Below are positions 34,831 to 47,500 of a stretch of 64,000 nucleotides of DNA, one piece after another. The DNA lies in NCBI GenBank assembly GCA_963576735.1, contig OY755196.1, positions 5,871,912 through 5,935,911 on the forward strand, written 5' to 3'. The notes beneath the pieces were generated by a model. The model had not been told where the DNA came from. It made no database searches and worked only from the letters and a program-made list of their open reading frames with translations. The translations under genes were made by a program, and so were the position numbers. Each line of letters opens with the position of its first letter. The stretch's first letter is position 1. This DNA comes from Bedellia somnulentella (taxonomy: Eukaryota; Arthropoda; Insecta; Lepidoptera; Bedelliidae).

Positions 34831-35642
34831 TGGACGCACTTATATCCAGTACAAGAAGCAATCATCTAATAGATTAGGAATATTTATGAATTTATTTATT
34901 TTGTCATGAAACAGTTTTTACAGGTAGTGTCGCCTAATGCAACTATATTACACATTTTTGAATTTATAAGTTAACGATACAATAGTATACAATACTACAA
35001 AAACAATATTGCGACTTTCTGAACGACTACCCTTGTCTCATAGAAAATAAGAAACTATCGAGAAGCCAATTATCTTTCCTTCCTCCTTTTCCTTCGAATC
35101 CTTTTATTAATTCGTATCGTATATAAAAATCTTTTTACCATAACATTTAAATTCAGTTAATGTGTCTGCAATATTTTAACCTTTAAAGAGGTAATGATTA
35201 ATGAGAAAATGATAATAAACTAAATCCAATTACTTATAAAAAAGTTTATGTTTCACATTTCAGCCTTATTGCAGAGCACCTGGCACATATCCAAGCCACA
35301 CTGCCAACTTTCAAATTTGGAAAATGCATTTTGACCAATATAGTCTGGTCCCTGTTCTCTTGAACATCAAACGCTTTGGTACTAATTTTCTATTCACAGG
35401 GGTATTATTAAAGGTCTTAATATACTGGTTCTGGAGCTTAGAGATGAAAGGACCTCAGTTTAGTCTAGACGCTGTCTACTGAAACACGCATGCGTTTTAG
35501 AGAAAGGAAAAATATTGGACACATTCTCTACGTAAGCCCCTACCTTGTCTTTTCTTATAATGTATTTTACTAATGAGGAAATCCTGTAGTTGAAATAGGA
35601 TTTATTATAATTTAGAGTCAGCCATGGTCCCGGTTAGGTGGC
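34831..35642. other. No feature recognised
   Basis: AT-rich non-coding. Confidence 0.45.
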
Positions 35643-35653
35643 TATAAAAATAA

Positions 35654-35908
35654 CATACATACATACATACATATACTCACGGCTATATTTCCCTAGAAGG
35701 GGTAACCAGAGCTAAGGAATTATAAATTCCTCAGCCACTTTTGGAAGTTGAGTGGGGAAAAGATGGTAAAAATAAAGGTTTTTGGTGATGGGTCTCCAAC
35801 CGCATTGCCCAAAAATCCAATAAAAAGCCCCAATACCCTTAGTCGCCTCTTACGACACCCGTGGGTAGAAAGGGGTAGCGACATTCTAAGCCGGCACTAC
35901 ACGGCAAT
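35654..35908 (-). mobile_element. SINE-A subfamily 2-like, full length, 11-bp duplication
   Basis: Duplication tataaaaataa at 35643-35653 and 35909-35919. The 3' half resembles subfamily 1 (ctaaggaattataaattcct) and the 5' half subfamily 2 (cccgtgggtagaaaggggta), as does the copy at 2225-2481. Confidence 0.85.
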
Positions 35909-35982
35909 TATAAAAATAAGGAAATAAATAGCTTTCAAATGAGGTTATTACTATCATTTTTTTAACGTCTAAAATTAAATTT

Positions 35983-36090
35983 TACATACATACATCCACG
36001 CCATTATTTACTATTGAGGTAAGCAGAGACTATTGATCGCCCCTTTTTACGACCCTGGTAAACCTCTATAGCTTCGTTTACATTCGTCAA
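35983..36090 (-). repeat. RTE-like LINE 3' end
   Basis: Antisense tail: tacatacatacatccacgcc, then taagcagagactattgatcg and cctggtaaacctc. Confidence 0.65.
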
Positions 36091-36116
36091 TAAAAATCTG
36101 CCAGTAAATCTTTCTG

Positions 36117-36272
36117 CCGCGTAGTCCTGGCTTAAAATGTGACTACCCCTTTCTACCGTCGTAAGAGGCGACTAAGGGTATGGGGCTTTTTTAAGTGGTT
36201 TTTGGGCGTTGCGGTTGGGAATTCATCACCAACGATACATTATTTCTACCCTGTTCTCCCCTATCAACTTTT
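36117..36272 (+). repeat. SINE-A subfamily 2 5' half
   Basis: gccgcgtagtcctggcttaa to ctcccctatcaactttt. Confidence 0.7.
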
Positions 36273-36587
36273 GTTTTGTATACCATTTTATAGTTTTAGG
36301 TTACCGATACATTAGAATGCAGAGGAAACGCTTAATTACATTTCATACTCTATGGCCATTACAAGGAAGTTAGTGGGGCATGTAATAGTGAATAATATAA
36401 GCGAGTGGACTGAGTAAACTTATAAGTTAACACGCAAGGCTGAGCATATCGTTGTATTACTAATTATTTTTATTTGTAGGCACGTGTGTTACCGGCTGAA
36501 TGACGTCGGAATCGTTGATTAGAAAAAAAATGGCGAATGAGACTTCTGATAAATGTACATGGAATTTATAATATAAAAAAATATATA

Positions 36588-36780
36588 TCATCGCGGATAT
36601 GAATTCCAAAAAGCGGTAGCCAGAGCTTCAGAATTAGAAATTCCTCAGCCACTTTTAGAAGTTGAGTGGGGAAAAGATTGTACAGTAAGTAGTAGTAAGA
36701 AGCCCCAATACCTTAGCTTTTTACGGACAACCACGGAAAGAAATGGAATAGTGCTATTCTAAGCCGACACTACACAGCAA
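36588..36780 (-). repeat. SINE-A with internal deletion
   Basis: tcatcgcggatatgaattcc to aagccgacactacacagc; the segment around the box B-like site is missing. Confidence 0.7.
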
Positions 36781-37074
36781 ATGTTTTAGTTCAATCAAAA
36801 TACAACCCGAGCAAAACCGAGGCGAATCTCTAGTAACACAACAAGTAAAACGTGTAAAAGAAAATGGCGATTTTAGTGCTTTTTCTCCTTTGTTTTGACG
36901 GCCTGTAGTTTTATAGTTCTTAGCAAGTCCTAGCGGTAGCGGTCAAGAATATTATTAGCGCTAACAATGGCTACTTTACTACAACCAGTTTCTCAAAGTG
37001 AACGTGGTTAGACTTCATTACTTCGGATATTCGCGTTATTAAGAATATATAGTTCAAAATTTTCTCAACTCAAT

Positions 37075-37250
37075 GTTCACACCAAAGGAGTGGCAGTGGT
37101 ACTAATACTTCTAAACATCACGTGACCTATTTGTCATCTTCTGTACAGAGTATCCTTTTTATCCTTAAGTTTTCATTGGACAGTGCAGTCACGTGATAGG
37201 GGGTCTAAATCAAATATACCCATGTGACTGTCCTCGCGATTTTGCCGCTC
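37075..37250 (-). repeat. SINE-B, old
   Basis: ggtactaatacttctaaaca, tcacgtgatagggggtc, cccatgtgactgtcctcgcg. Confidence 0.5.
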
Positions 37251-37285
37251 ATCGTTTACATGGTTCTTCCATCACCATTGATAGA

Positions 37286-37410
37286 TCTAACAATCCAAAG
37301 GATGTCTGGAAGAACATTTAAGTGATTGTACGCCAATTATACTTCTACTTTATATTATATCAGAAACATATTTTATTTATGATGTGCAATAAAGATTTTT
37401 CTATTCTATT
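37286..37410 (+). repeat. LINE 3' tail, same family as near 25.9 kb, diverged
   Basis: ccaaaggatgtctggaagaa, then tgatgtgcaataaagatt and ttctattctattg. Confidence 0.5.
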
Positions 37411-37434
37411 GTTATAGTTGTTATAATGTTATAT

Positions 37435-37652
37435 TGCTGTGTAGTATCGGCTTAGAATAGCATTACCCCATTTCTTCCGGTAGGTGTACGTAAGAGGCGA
37501 CTAACGGTATTGGGGCTTTTAAGGGATTTTTGGGCGATGCGGTTGGAGACCCATCACCAACAACCTTTATTTTATCATCTTTTCCCCACGCAACTTCTAA
37601 AAGTGGCTGAGGAATTTCTGATTCCTTAGCTCTGGCATATGTATGTATGTAT
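37435..37652 (+). mobile_element. SINE-A with 3' deletion
   Basis: tgctgtgtagtatcggctta to cttagctctggc, then directly atatgtatgtatg. The mini-hairpin and GTGAG are absent; attgttatag flanks both sides (37408-37417, 37651-37660). Confidence 0.65.
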
Positions 37653-38009
37653 TGTTATAGATATGACTACTGTTTTCGCCAGCTACAAAAAACAGGATCC
37701 TATTATTCTTTGTTCCTTATTCATAACTCATACCTCCTATAATACATCACTATTATTTGTTCCTTCTTCATCTTACTCATACATCACGTCAATAGAAAAT
37801 ATCAGAATTGCCACACTCCGCACACGTGAGGCCGAATGAGTAGGCAGGCGTACTCTTATTAGTGCACAGCTGCGCTATTAATTATATAAATAAACCTATA
37901 CATACATACATACGTGTCATGCGAACGTAATTATGTAGATCACATCTCCGTTGGAATTTACTCGTCGAGTGCTTTAATACGGGTTTATTTATATCTAAGT
38001 AGACGATAG

Positions 38010-38110
38010 TAAGACATATACTAACGGCTGTAAATCTCAAAAAGGGGTAATCAGACCTTTAGTGTCACAAAGCCATTTTGTTTTCATTTAGTGGGGAAAA
38101 GATAAAAAAT
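38010..38110 (-). repeat. SINE-A 3' half
   Basis: acatatactaacggctgtaa to tagtggggaaaagataaaaa. Confidence 0.6.
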
Positions 38111-38127
38111 AAACATACAATAAAGAT

Positions 38128-38262
38128 ATTGCAGGCTTGAATCACCTGATTATCCGAAAATTAAGATGATTCCGTGCTTCGGAGGGCACGTTAAGCCGTC
38201 GGTCCCGGCTACTATTGCGGTAGTAGTCGTAAGTCTGCCAACCCGCAATATATGCGCTGTGA
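38128..38262 (+). repeat. Lepidopteran LINE/SINE fragment of the 'cgtgcttcggagggcacg' type
   Basis: ttccgtgcttcggagggcac, gttaagccgtcggtcccggc and ccaacccgc are hallmarks of a repeat common in moth and butterfly genomes. GC-rich compared with its surroundings. Confidence 0.5.
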
Positions 38263-38356
38263 GGGGAAAAGATTGTAAAAATGGATGGTTGGTGGATAAC
38301 ATGTTATTTTAATACAACTTGATCCAAATGCATCTAATGAAAATACTTTTATTTTA

Positions 38357-38545
38357 CTGTGTAGTGTGCGACTATCGTCAGAGGCGACTAAGGTTATAAC
38401 AACATTTTAATCGATCTTCACCACCATCTCTTATCTACACGCTTCCAAAAAAATGCTAACGTATTGCCAATTCTGAAGCTCCAGATAGCCTTTTTTGAGA
38501 TAAAATAGCAGTGAGTATACGAGTATGTATGTGTTTATAACCAGA
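38357..38545 (+). repeat. SINE-A, old
   Basis: actgtgtagtgtgcgactat to agcagtgagtatacgagtat. Confidence 0.6.
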
Positions 38546-38546
38546 A

Positions 38547-38681
38547 GGGCAAGCACGAGCGCTATTTTATCGACACGATAAGATTAGAATGAGATGGCAG
38601 TATACGATACTAAGTAAGTGCGTAAGAGATGGCTGCTTTATCCCACGCGATAACTAGTTTAAACACGGCTCGTGCTTGCCC
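38547..38681. mobile_element. MITE, copy 2
   Basis: 14-bp terminal inverted repeats gggcaagcacgagc (38547-38560, 38668-38681). Inside: gcgctattttatcg, gtgcgtaagagatggctgct. Confidence 0.7.
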
Positions 38682-39186
38682 CGCAGAAACATTTAACTGG
38701 GTAATTTCGTAAAAACAAGCGCATAATTATAACACAACACTCACATGTTTTAATAGCCTGGAGCCGACTTTATTGAGAGCTTAATTTATCTGGTTATTTA
38801 TTTTGACCTATAAGAGATATATTTAAATTTTAAGTCCTCACACCATTCTGCTATTTGGGTTGGCTCTACGTATCAATATCTTCACATTACAATAATAAAA
38901 TTATTTTTTCTAGTTCTTGAATAATTTAAACAATCCTTTCTCAACTTCGATACACAATAGAAATCATAGAGGAAAAAAAAAATTTTTTTGCTAATGGGTC
39001 TCTGTTATTATGTTTGTCCTTCAATACGATGTGTATAAATCTACAATCTACCTATATACTACTTATAAGCAAAAAATAAAAATGGCTCCTTTGAAAATTA
39101 AATAACTCTTTTTTCTGAAACAGGCCCGTAGTATGAAACAACCGGCACAAAAAGAACATAACAATATTAACCTCTTTCTATATTTT
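38682..39186. other. No feature recognised
   Basis: AT-rich non-coding. Confidence 0.45.
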
Positions 39187-39440
39187 TTGCCGTGTAGTGT
39201 CGGCTTAGAAAAACACTACCCCATTTCTTCCGGTGGGTTTACGTAAGAGGCGACTAACGATATAGGGGCTTTTAAGGGATTATTGGGCGATGCGGTTGGA
39301 AACCCATCACCAACAACCTTTATTCCACCATCTTTTCTCTACGCAACTTCAAAAAGTGGCTGAGAAATTTCTGATTCCTTAACTCTGACTACCCCTTCAA
39401 GGGATTCATAGCCGTGAGTATATGTATGTATGTGTGTATT
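39187..39440 (+). mobile_element. SINE-A, full length
   Basis: ttgccgtgtagtgtcggctt to cgtgagtatatgtatgtatg. Confidence 0.8.
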
Positions 39441-39574
39441 ATTTTTTTTCAAACATAACACTCCAGTGGGAATGTAATTATATAAGCGAGTTTGAAACGT
39501 ATATTCAGATAAGATTCCTACAAGAAAAAATATGTTTTGATTTTTAATCAGAAGCATATAAACAATACAATTTG

Positions 39575-39830
39575 GGCACACAGAGAGATAGGATGAAAAT
39601 AAATTGGTAAAAGAGATGTAAAGAGCCGATGTGTATGGTAATCTTAGTAGAGGACGACCACGAAAGATACATTTAGACCAATTAGAAACATGTTCCATAC
39701 GGCAGACGTCCGGAGTGTGAAGAACAAAAGCGGTTGAATAAAAACGTTGATGAATGTAGACGAAGCTAGAGAGGTTTGCCAGGATAGTACAAAGTGATGA
39801 TCAAAAATATCTTCCTATCCAGTGAGTATA
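39575..39830 (+). repeat. RTE-like LINE 3' fragment
   Basis: Diverged copy (ttggtaaaagagatgtaaag, agaggacgaccacg, gaagctagagaggtttgcc), ending ccagtgagtatatgtat; the mini-hairpin is lost. Confidence 0.65.
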
Positions 39831-41594
39831 TGTATTCTGCTTAGACTGAAAATAAAACTGAAGAGTAACTGGGTACGAAATTTATGGTACTATAATATAC
39901 CTCTACTGTTACTTTTAAAATGATGCCATGGCAGGGTTGACAGTTCTTACTTTAAATTATGTTTTTATGAATGGAACCAAGAAGAGGTTAGATTCCATGT
40001 TAAGCGCTAACTTAATAAACATGGACTAAACGACATATGAAACTAGTCTAATGTTTATTTACTATCTGTAGCTATAATGTCTCACAACATAATTTTACTC
40101 ATTCATTGGTATCATAATTATTTTTCATTTCGGTAACAACCTTACTCAATGTACTTGTTACAAATTTAATTAGTTTTAAGATGAGATGCGATGAACTTAC
40201 CAAAAAAGTCTTCCCAAGTCATAGAATGATCAGAGTCAGCGTTTGGACCGTCCATTTTCAAACACTTGCAAAAGTTTTAATAAACCTTTTCATAGTCACT
40301 TTGACCGAAACATACCAACAAACACTTTTTAGTTATCACCACAAACGACCGACAGATTCTCATACATTGTCGTTATAAAATAATGCATTGTGCATTTAAT
40401 ATCGTAAACTTTAGACGAAAATTCACGCGACCTCATACCGCTACTGATGGCAGGAGAATGAATGAAATAAAAGCAAAACAGAAAAATATTAACTGAATGA
40501 ACGAGAATGCCTGTACAAGCAAATGTGCATTGAATGAAGTGGTAAAATACAACGCACACATAGACAAAAGTGCATTTGTTACTACATAACATAGTAGGTA
40601 AAGGACATTCACACACGTAGGTAATGTTATTACGAAACTTTGAGGTATTTATTTCATGTTCTTACTGAATTAAGTGAATATTCCACGAAAATATGATATA
40701 AATTAATACATGATACCCTATTCGATGGCATTATAAGCATAACCTTGATGTTAATCAAATTCCGACTCGACGAAAGAAAATCATCTACCGCTACCGGCTA
40801 GACTCTACTTGTCATAACCACTGACTGAATTAGCACGAACTTAATGAAATAGAAATATCGCGTAAAATACATAACGTAAGGTCAACGTTAGATGGTAAGT
40901 AAATTCAAAAGCAAAGCGGAAGAAAAGGAAAGAAACTGCTCGCAAAAAAGGAACTGTGATTACAATGATACCATACAAGAATATGTTTCAATAACTTGTT
41001 ACAATTCAATATCTTTTTATTTATAAAAATGCAAAAGTACACCGTATGCTAATATTATTTAGTCCTATTCAAACTCATCGATTTTAGTTAGGTCACTAAG
41101 AGACTTATGTGAATATTGTTTTTCAAACAACATCGGTTTATTTTATAGTCTGGCAATATTAATGTATCGATTCGATTTGACGAAATAGAATGAAATCGTT
41201 CGTTCACATCACAACATGGCGACCGTTTTAATCAGTTGTTAAACAGTGCAAAGTTTTGATTTCTGTTCTATTATATACAATTAACTGTTAATTTACTATA
41301 TCCTCGAGCTATCGCACAAAGTCGTGAGTTCAATTCACTTTAATATACGGCGTTAGATATCGCATTATAAGAGAAAATCAATTTTCGGTGAGTGCATTAA
41401 ATAACCATAATCCAAAGCTTAATTGGATTTCGCAGTCACATTTTGCCTCACGGTTCTCTTTATTTGATTAAATATAAGCTTGAGATGTGAATATAAATCG
41501 CCATTGTCTATTATTAACAGATTCAGTGGCCCACAGTGTCACGGTGCAATGAACTGCTGAAGTCTTACACTTGTAGAACAAGTTTTGATCAACA
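39831..41594. other. VRK1 upstream region and leader
   Basis: Nearly free of recognised repeats, unlike its surroundings. TCAGTT at 41232-41237 is a possible arthropod initiator, and a short ATG frame starts nearby at 41216. No promoter proven. Confidence 0.35.
41549..41560 (+). promoter_or_regulatory. Short upstream ORF in VRK1 leader
   Basis: ATG AAC TGC TGA lies 34 nt before the VRK1 start codon in the presumed 5' leader. It encodes three residues and could tune initiation at the main ATG. The transcript start is not known, so whether it is transcribed is inferred. Confidence 0.3.
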
Positions 41595-44500
41595 ATGCCT
41601 CGCCGTTTTAATGAAGTTGTTACGGTTCCGGAACCTCCTAGGAAGAAATCTAAGGCTTTAGAAGAGGTGCAGAGTTTGGACGTTAGTTACTTTGACGATG
41701 AGGCGCTTCCGCCGGGTATAATATTTTCTGATGTCCAACAAAAGCAGTGGCGACTTGGCAAACCCATTGGTAAGTGAAAGTTGAACAAAAAACAAAAGTA
41801 AATTCACAAAAAGTATTTGACTGATTGTAGGTGCTCACTCTTGTGTCACTAATTATTACAAGATTTGCTTGTTTTTAAAGTTTTTAGACCTTCTTTCTTG
41901 TAATGAGTAATATTAAATGACTAATTACTATGTTTACAAATTTAAAAAGTAGTTTTTTGTATTATTAATGATGTGATTGCCATTCTTCAAAGAAAGCTAA
42001 TTTACCATAAAAGATGGCTCAATCAAACACAGTTGTAATATCAACTAGTTACATGACAAAATCAAATGATTTGTTTTAAACAATTAAAGCTATTTCCCAA
42101 TAACCATTTATAATAGAATAACAACATGCTTTTTTGTCTGCAAGACTTTTTAAAGGTTATAAACAATGTATTACAGAAATTTATATGGATTAGCCTCACA
42201 ATAATGACCTACCTTGTCATTATATATAGCTAGCAAAACATCAATTATTACCTTAGAGGCCACAACATTATTTGCTGATCAATTAAAACTTTGTATCATG
42301 ATTCTTTCATCTTGTCTAAATGTCATTTTGGCCTTACTGATGTCCATAAAAATTAGAATTCTTCTCAAACTACCAAGTTTTTTACCGTTTTAGGTGTAGT
42401 TAGCAGTTAGATTAATTTATAGGTTTCCGCACATAGCTCCCTTTTGGAGCTTATGTATGTGAAAACACTGACTGGTTCCGAATCTCTAGGGGTGTCCGAC
42501 AGGGGTGTGTAGCTTCTCCGTGGCTCTTCAATTTGTTCATGGATGACTGTTTGACAGAGTTGCGTGAAAGTGATTATGGACTAAGAATGGGTGGATTCAT
42601 CATTAAATGCCTCTTGCTGACGATCAAGTGCTACTTGCATCATCGGCAGAAGAGTTGCAAGAGATGATAAATATTGCATGTGAGTCTTTTGTAAGAAAGG
42701 GAATGAGGGTGAATGTGGATAAGACCAAAACGATGGTTTTTGAGAGACAGGAAGATGTGACAGAATGTGTGATTGCGATTGATGGTAAGGATGTGGAACA
42801 GGTGAAGGAGTTTGTATATCTTGGAAGTTTGTTTACAAGGGATGGAAAATGTGATGAAGACATTGAAAGAAGAGTGAAAAAGGGTAATGCGGTAAATGGA
42901 GCAATGAATAGCCTAATGATCAGTCAATCGGTGTCTGAAAAGGCCTGAATGGCTGTGCATGATGCTGTTCTTGTTCCTATGCTTATGTATGGAAGCGAAT
43001 GTTGGGTGTGGCAGAAGAAGCATGAGAGCAGAGTGAATGCAGTAGAGATGAGGTCCCTCAGAAAAATTTGTAATGTTAGATTGTGTGACCGAGTGAGAAA
43101 TAGTGTTATTCGTGAAAAGTGTGGTGTGAAAGATGAAATTGTAAGAAAGATAGAAAAAGGAATGTTGAGATGGTTTGGGCACATAGAGAGGATGGATGAT
43201 AGAAAATTGGTAAAAGGGATCTATAGAGCTAGTGTGGATGGTAATGTTAGTAGAGGACGACCACGGAGAACACACTTGGACCAAATTGAGAGTGTGCTCA
43301 AAAAGGCTGGCGTCCGAAGTATGAAGAATAAAAGAGCATGTATGAAAAGATTGATGGATGTAAACGAAGCTAGAGAGGTTTGTCAGGATCGTACGAAGTG
43401 GCGATCGATAGTCTCTGCCTACCCCAATGGGAATTAATGGCGTGAGTATATGTATGTATGTATGTATGTATGTGACCCTGGTTGTCTTACTCCATCTACT
43501 CATTAATCTAATTATTATTATTTAAAACGTGGGTACCTTCTCTGGAAACTAGATGGCGCTTGCCATGTGAGTTCAGGAGTATTGGTACCTCTGCCAACCC
43601 CTTCGGGGATAAACGGCGTGAACGTTTATGTTATGTTATGTTTATTATTTATTGTGTTAAAGTTCTTTGTACTACCTATGTTTATCCTACCTTTTGAGTA
43701 TGGGTTGTTCTTGTGTGCGTCGCCTCAGCCAGGTACCGGTACCGGTTGAAGAGAATTGGTTGTATGTATTGGTTCTGGTCCTTCTATTTTGTTACTGGAT
43801 CCTCTGGAAGCTAGCTCATCTGCTGTGTTGCTTCGCAGCTAGTTTCTATGCCCTTTTATCCATGACTTGGTTAGTTTTGGTGTCTTTCTCTAATGATTGA
43901 TGGCATTGTAGAATTGGTCCCTTGTTTGTGGTGTAGCTCTTCAGTGCTTGCAGTTATGCTTTGCTTTCTGAGAGTATCTTGATATAAGTTATGTTTACCT
44001 TTCTGTCAAGTATTGCTGTAGCTGTTAGCAGTATTTTTATGCATTAAGCTATGACTAGTGTTATGTATGTTTTGGTGTAGAGGTCATTTGAGAAAGGTCC
44101 TTCACCTGTGCCATCTTTTGTCTTTGATCCATCTGTGTATACCTGTAGTTCATTGGATTTGGATAGTGAACAGTTAAATGGTGTAAGGTTAATTTGGTGA
44201 CTGGCTTTTGGGTTCAGATGTTGCAGATGTGTCTCTTAGTTCTGGTAATTATTTATAATAATATATATAGTACTAAATATATCATTGAGTTATTAACCAT
44301 ACGTTACCATTCAATTGTACATACTTTGGGGCTAACATGATATTTATAATTTGTCCCATATATTTATTTGTAATACCCCTTATATTTTGTGCCAAAAGCT
44401 GTAAAGTGTAATGAAACAAATCACATATGATATTTTTCTGAAAAATGATTGTTGCATCAAAATGAGGGGCTAAATTAGTAAATATATTTTTTACTTGACT

Positions 44501-47500
44501 TTACTATCCACCTGTACACTACTACGTCCACCCACCCATCGTACATATTATTTTACCATCTAGTATTTGTCTTCTATCTAATTTAAAAGCTAACCTCATT
44601 TTAGAAATAATAAACATGTGATTAATGTAATAGTTGGTAAATGAAAAAGAAGAGAATTAGGTCTTTCAGCACATAGACTGGTTAAGATTTTTTTCTCTAA
44701 ATAAAAGATGAAACTTGTGTTGATTGTTTTTGTGACACTGCACACTGGGGTAAATAATAAAAAAAATGATTTGTATGTTATTTGATTGTTATATTGTATT
44801 GTTCAGTTAATAATCACTATAAGTCAATGTACTTTCTCAGGGTCCATCTCACTTGATCTATGAACTTGTTTTATTTTCTTTCTTCCATTCATATGGGTTA
44901 TTTGTAGGGTCTGATCTCATTTGTTTTGTTAAGTCTTGAAAACAACCATGTTGTAGTGGTGAGGAAACATTCTTCTGGGTAAAGTGATTGTGGGTTTGAA
45001 TACCCTTAAAAGTAATTTATGTGATAATAATTTGTAAATTAGGGTGTATTGTTGGGCTAGTGTCCCATCTCATTTCAGAAGTCATTATGTTTCCATGCGG
45101 CATTCAATTAAACAATAATAACTGACAGCATTAATTTTGTATTTATGCAAAATATATTTTGAAAAGATACCTGATTATTACTAGTTATATACATATATAT
45201 ATTCACGGCCACAAATCCCAAAAAGGGGTAGCCAGAGCTTCTGAGCCAGACACTCTTCAGCCACATTTGAAAGTTGATAGGGGAGAAGATGGTAGAAGTA
45301 AGGTATTGTTGTTGATGGGTCTCCAGTCGCATCGCCTAAAAACCACTTAAAAAGCCCAATAACCTTAGTCGCCTCTTACAACAACTCTTCGATAGGAAGG
45401 GGTAGTGACATTCTATGCTGACACTATACTGCAATTACTGGATCGAAGCTTATATTTTATTAAAATTTAAAAATACACTGTCACATGACAAAGTACAACT
45501 AAGCCATGTAGGTTTCCTCCGGTTTTTTTCCCTCACCATTAACAACCATGATAAATTGACCACACATATGACTTATAAAACACAAATTGGTGTTGACCCG
45601 ACCTAGCATTTGAACCCTCATCGCCTACCAAGCGGTATTCTATCCACTCAGCTATCATGGTATCCAAGATAATACTTCACAATTTATACCAAAACTTATT
45701 ACAGTTCTTCATAATACTGATTCTAATTGAATTTTTAGGTCGAGGTTCCTTTGGACGTATTTACTTAGCCTCAGATGAGGTTGACAAAGAAGTTACCAAG
45801 CAAAATGCAAGATTTGTAGTCAAAATTGAACCTCATACTAACGGACCACTCTTTGTAGAGGTACACTGTCTTATACGCACTGCACAGGCTAAGAAAGGTA
45901 AGATTTTCAAACATAAGTATTTCAACAAACATTGGCTTTATACTATGAATAATAATGCTTATTTTTATGTTTATTATGATTTATTGGTATTATAAAGTAT
46001 GCTTAAGTCCCAAAAGTATATGAATGATGATGATTAGATGTTTGTTCTTAGGAAATGGATTGTCAAGGATTTTGGAAGATGAGTGGGTAAAAAGATGTGT
46101 ATTAAATGTTATTGGTGATGGGTCTTCAAATACCATCCAGTTTGAATGAAATTATTATGTTTAAAAGGTTTTTGTTCGAATAAATAAATCAATCTTGAAA
46201 AAAAACTATGAGGCTAACTAGAACTATTATATGCTAAGAGTGAGGTATGATTAATATAGCATTTTTTTATTGTTCTTCCAGTAAACAACTGGCGAACACA
46301 GAAGAAGCAAAAACACTTTGGAATGCCAGTGTACATCGCCAGTGGCTCATTCACAGATGAAACCACTGACGCGAAATACAGATTCTTAGTTCTGCCCCGT
46401 TATGACACAGACTTACAGAAAGTGATTGCCCGAACTAGAGTTTTAGACATCAAAACTGTACTTATTCTCGGCATACAAATACTTGATGTACTAGAATATT
46501 TCCATGGACAAGGATATACACATTCCGATATAAAAAGCTCCAATCTCATGTTAGGATTTGACGGTGAAAAATTCAATTCAAATACACAAAAGCAAACCCT
46601 ATCATTCCAAAAGGAAGTTAAAGAAATTTCAGTTCTCTCCGGAAAACAGAAGAAAACTAGAACTACGAAATCAAGTCCTTCCAACTATTATGATGATGAA
46701 GATTTTATAGTCAAAGATAGGTCTAGTCTAAACAGTTCCAATGATGAAAGTGAAAAGGACAAAAGACTTGCCAATGTGAAAAATAAACTGAGGAGAATTA
46801 TATCGGATAGGGATTACAGAACGTTGCACAGACATCATGCTTTTAATCTGAGGCAATTATCTGGTTGTGTTAATTACGAAGACTTTGATAGCTCAGAGTC
46901 TTCCGATCAATCTTATCAAAAGTTGTTGGATAACTTTGATAGTAAGCAGAAGGTAGAATATTCCTCTGATGAAGGGTTTCACGATGATCCAAAATTGAAT
47001 AAATCTAACAAAATTGAAACAAATCGAGACGATGTGTTCAAAGAAGCTGTCTTAACGCAATCGTCTGGTCAGATATATTTACTAGACTACGGACTTGCGT
47101 CAAAATTTTTGGATGCTGATGGTAACCATAAAGATTTTGGTATGGATGCTCGCAAAGCCCACGATGGAACATTAGAATACAGTTCAAGAGATTCTCATAT
47201 TGGTGCTCATTCCAGGAGGTCCGATTTGGAAACTCTTGGATATAATTTGCTTGACTGGATGACTGGCACTCTGCCTTGGAAAACTACGGAAGTACTCGCA
47301 GAGCCTGACTTAGTTCACGCAATAAAGAAAAACTTTATGAGTGATATCAAATCTCTTCTCAGAACATGCTTTAAAAGCGACTACTATCCTCAGTTTATGG
47401 AAAGTTACTTACAATATATCACAAGTCTTGATTTCACTGAAAAACCAGACTATGACCATTGTAGGAATATTTTTAGAGCTGAACTTGCAAAAATTGGCTG

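Noticed and set aside
42913..43503. 196-codon frame on the minus strand
   Set aside because: Antisense shadow of the RTE-like LINE ORF; it encodes no known domain itself.
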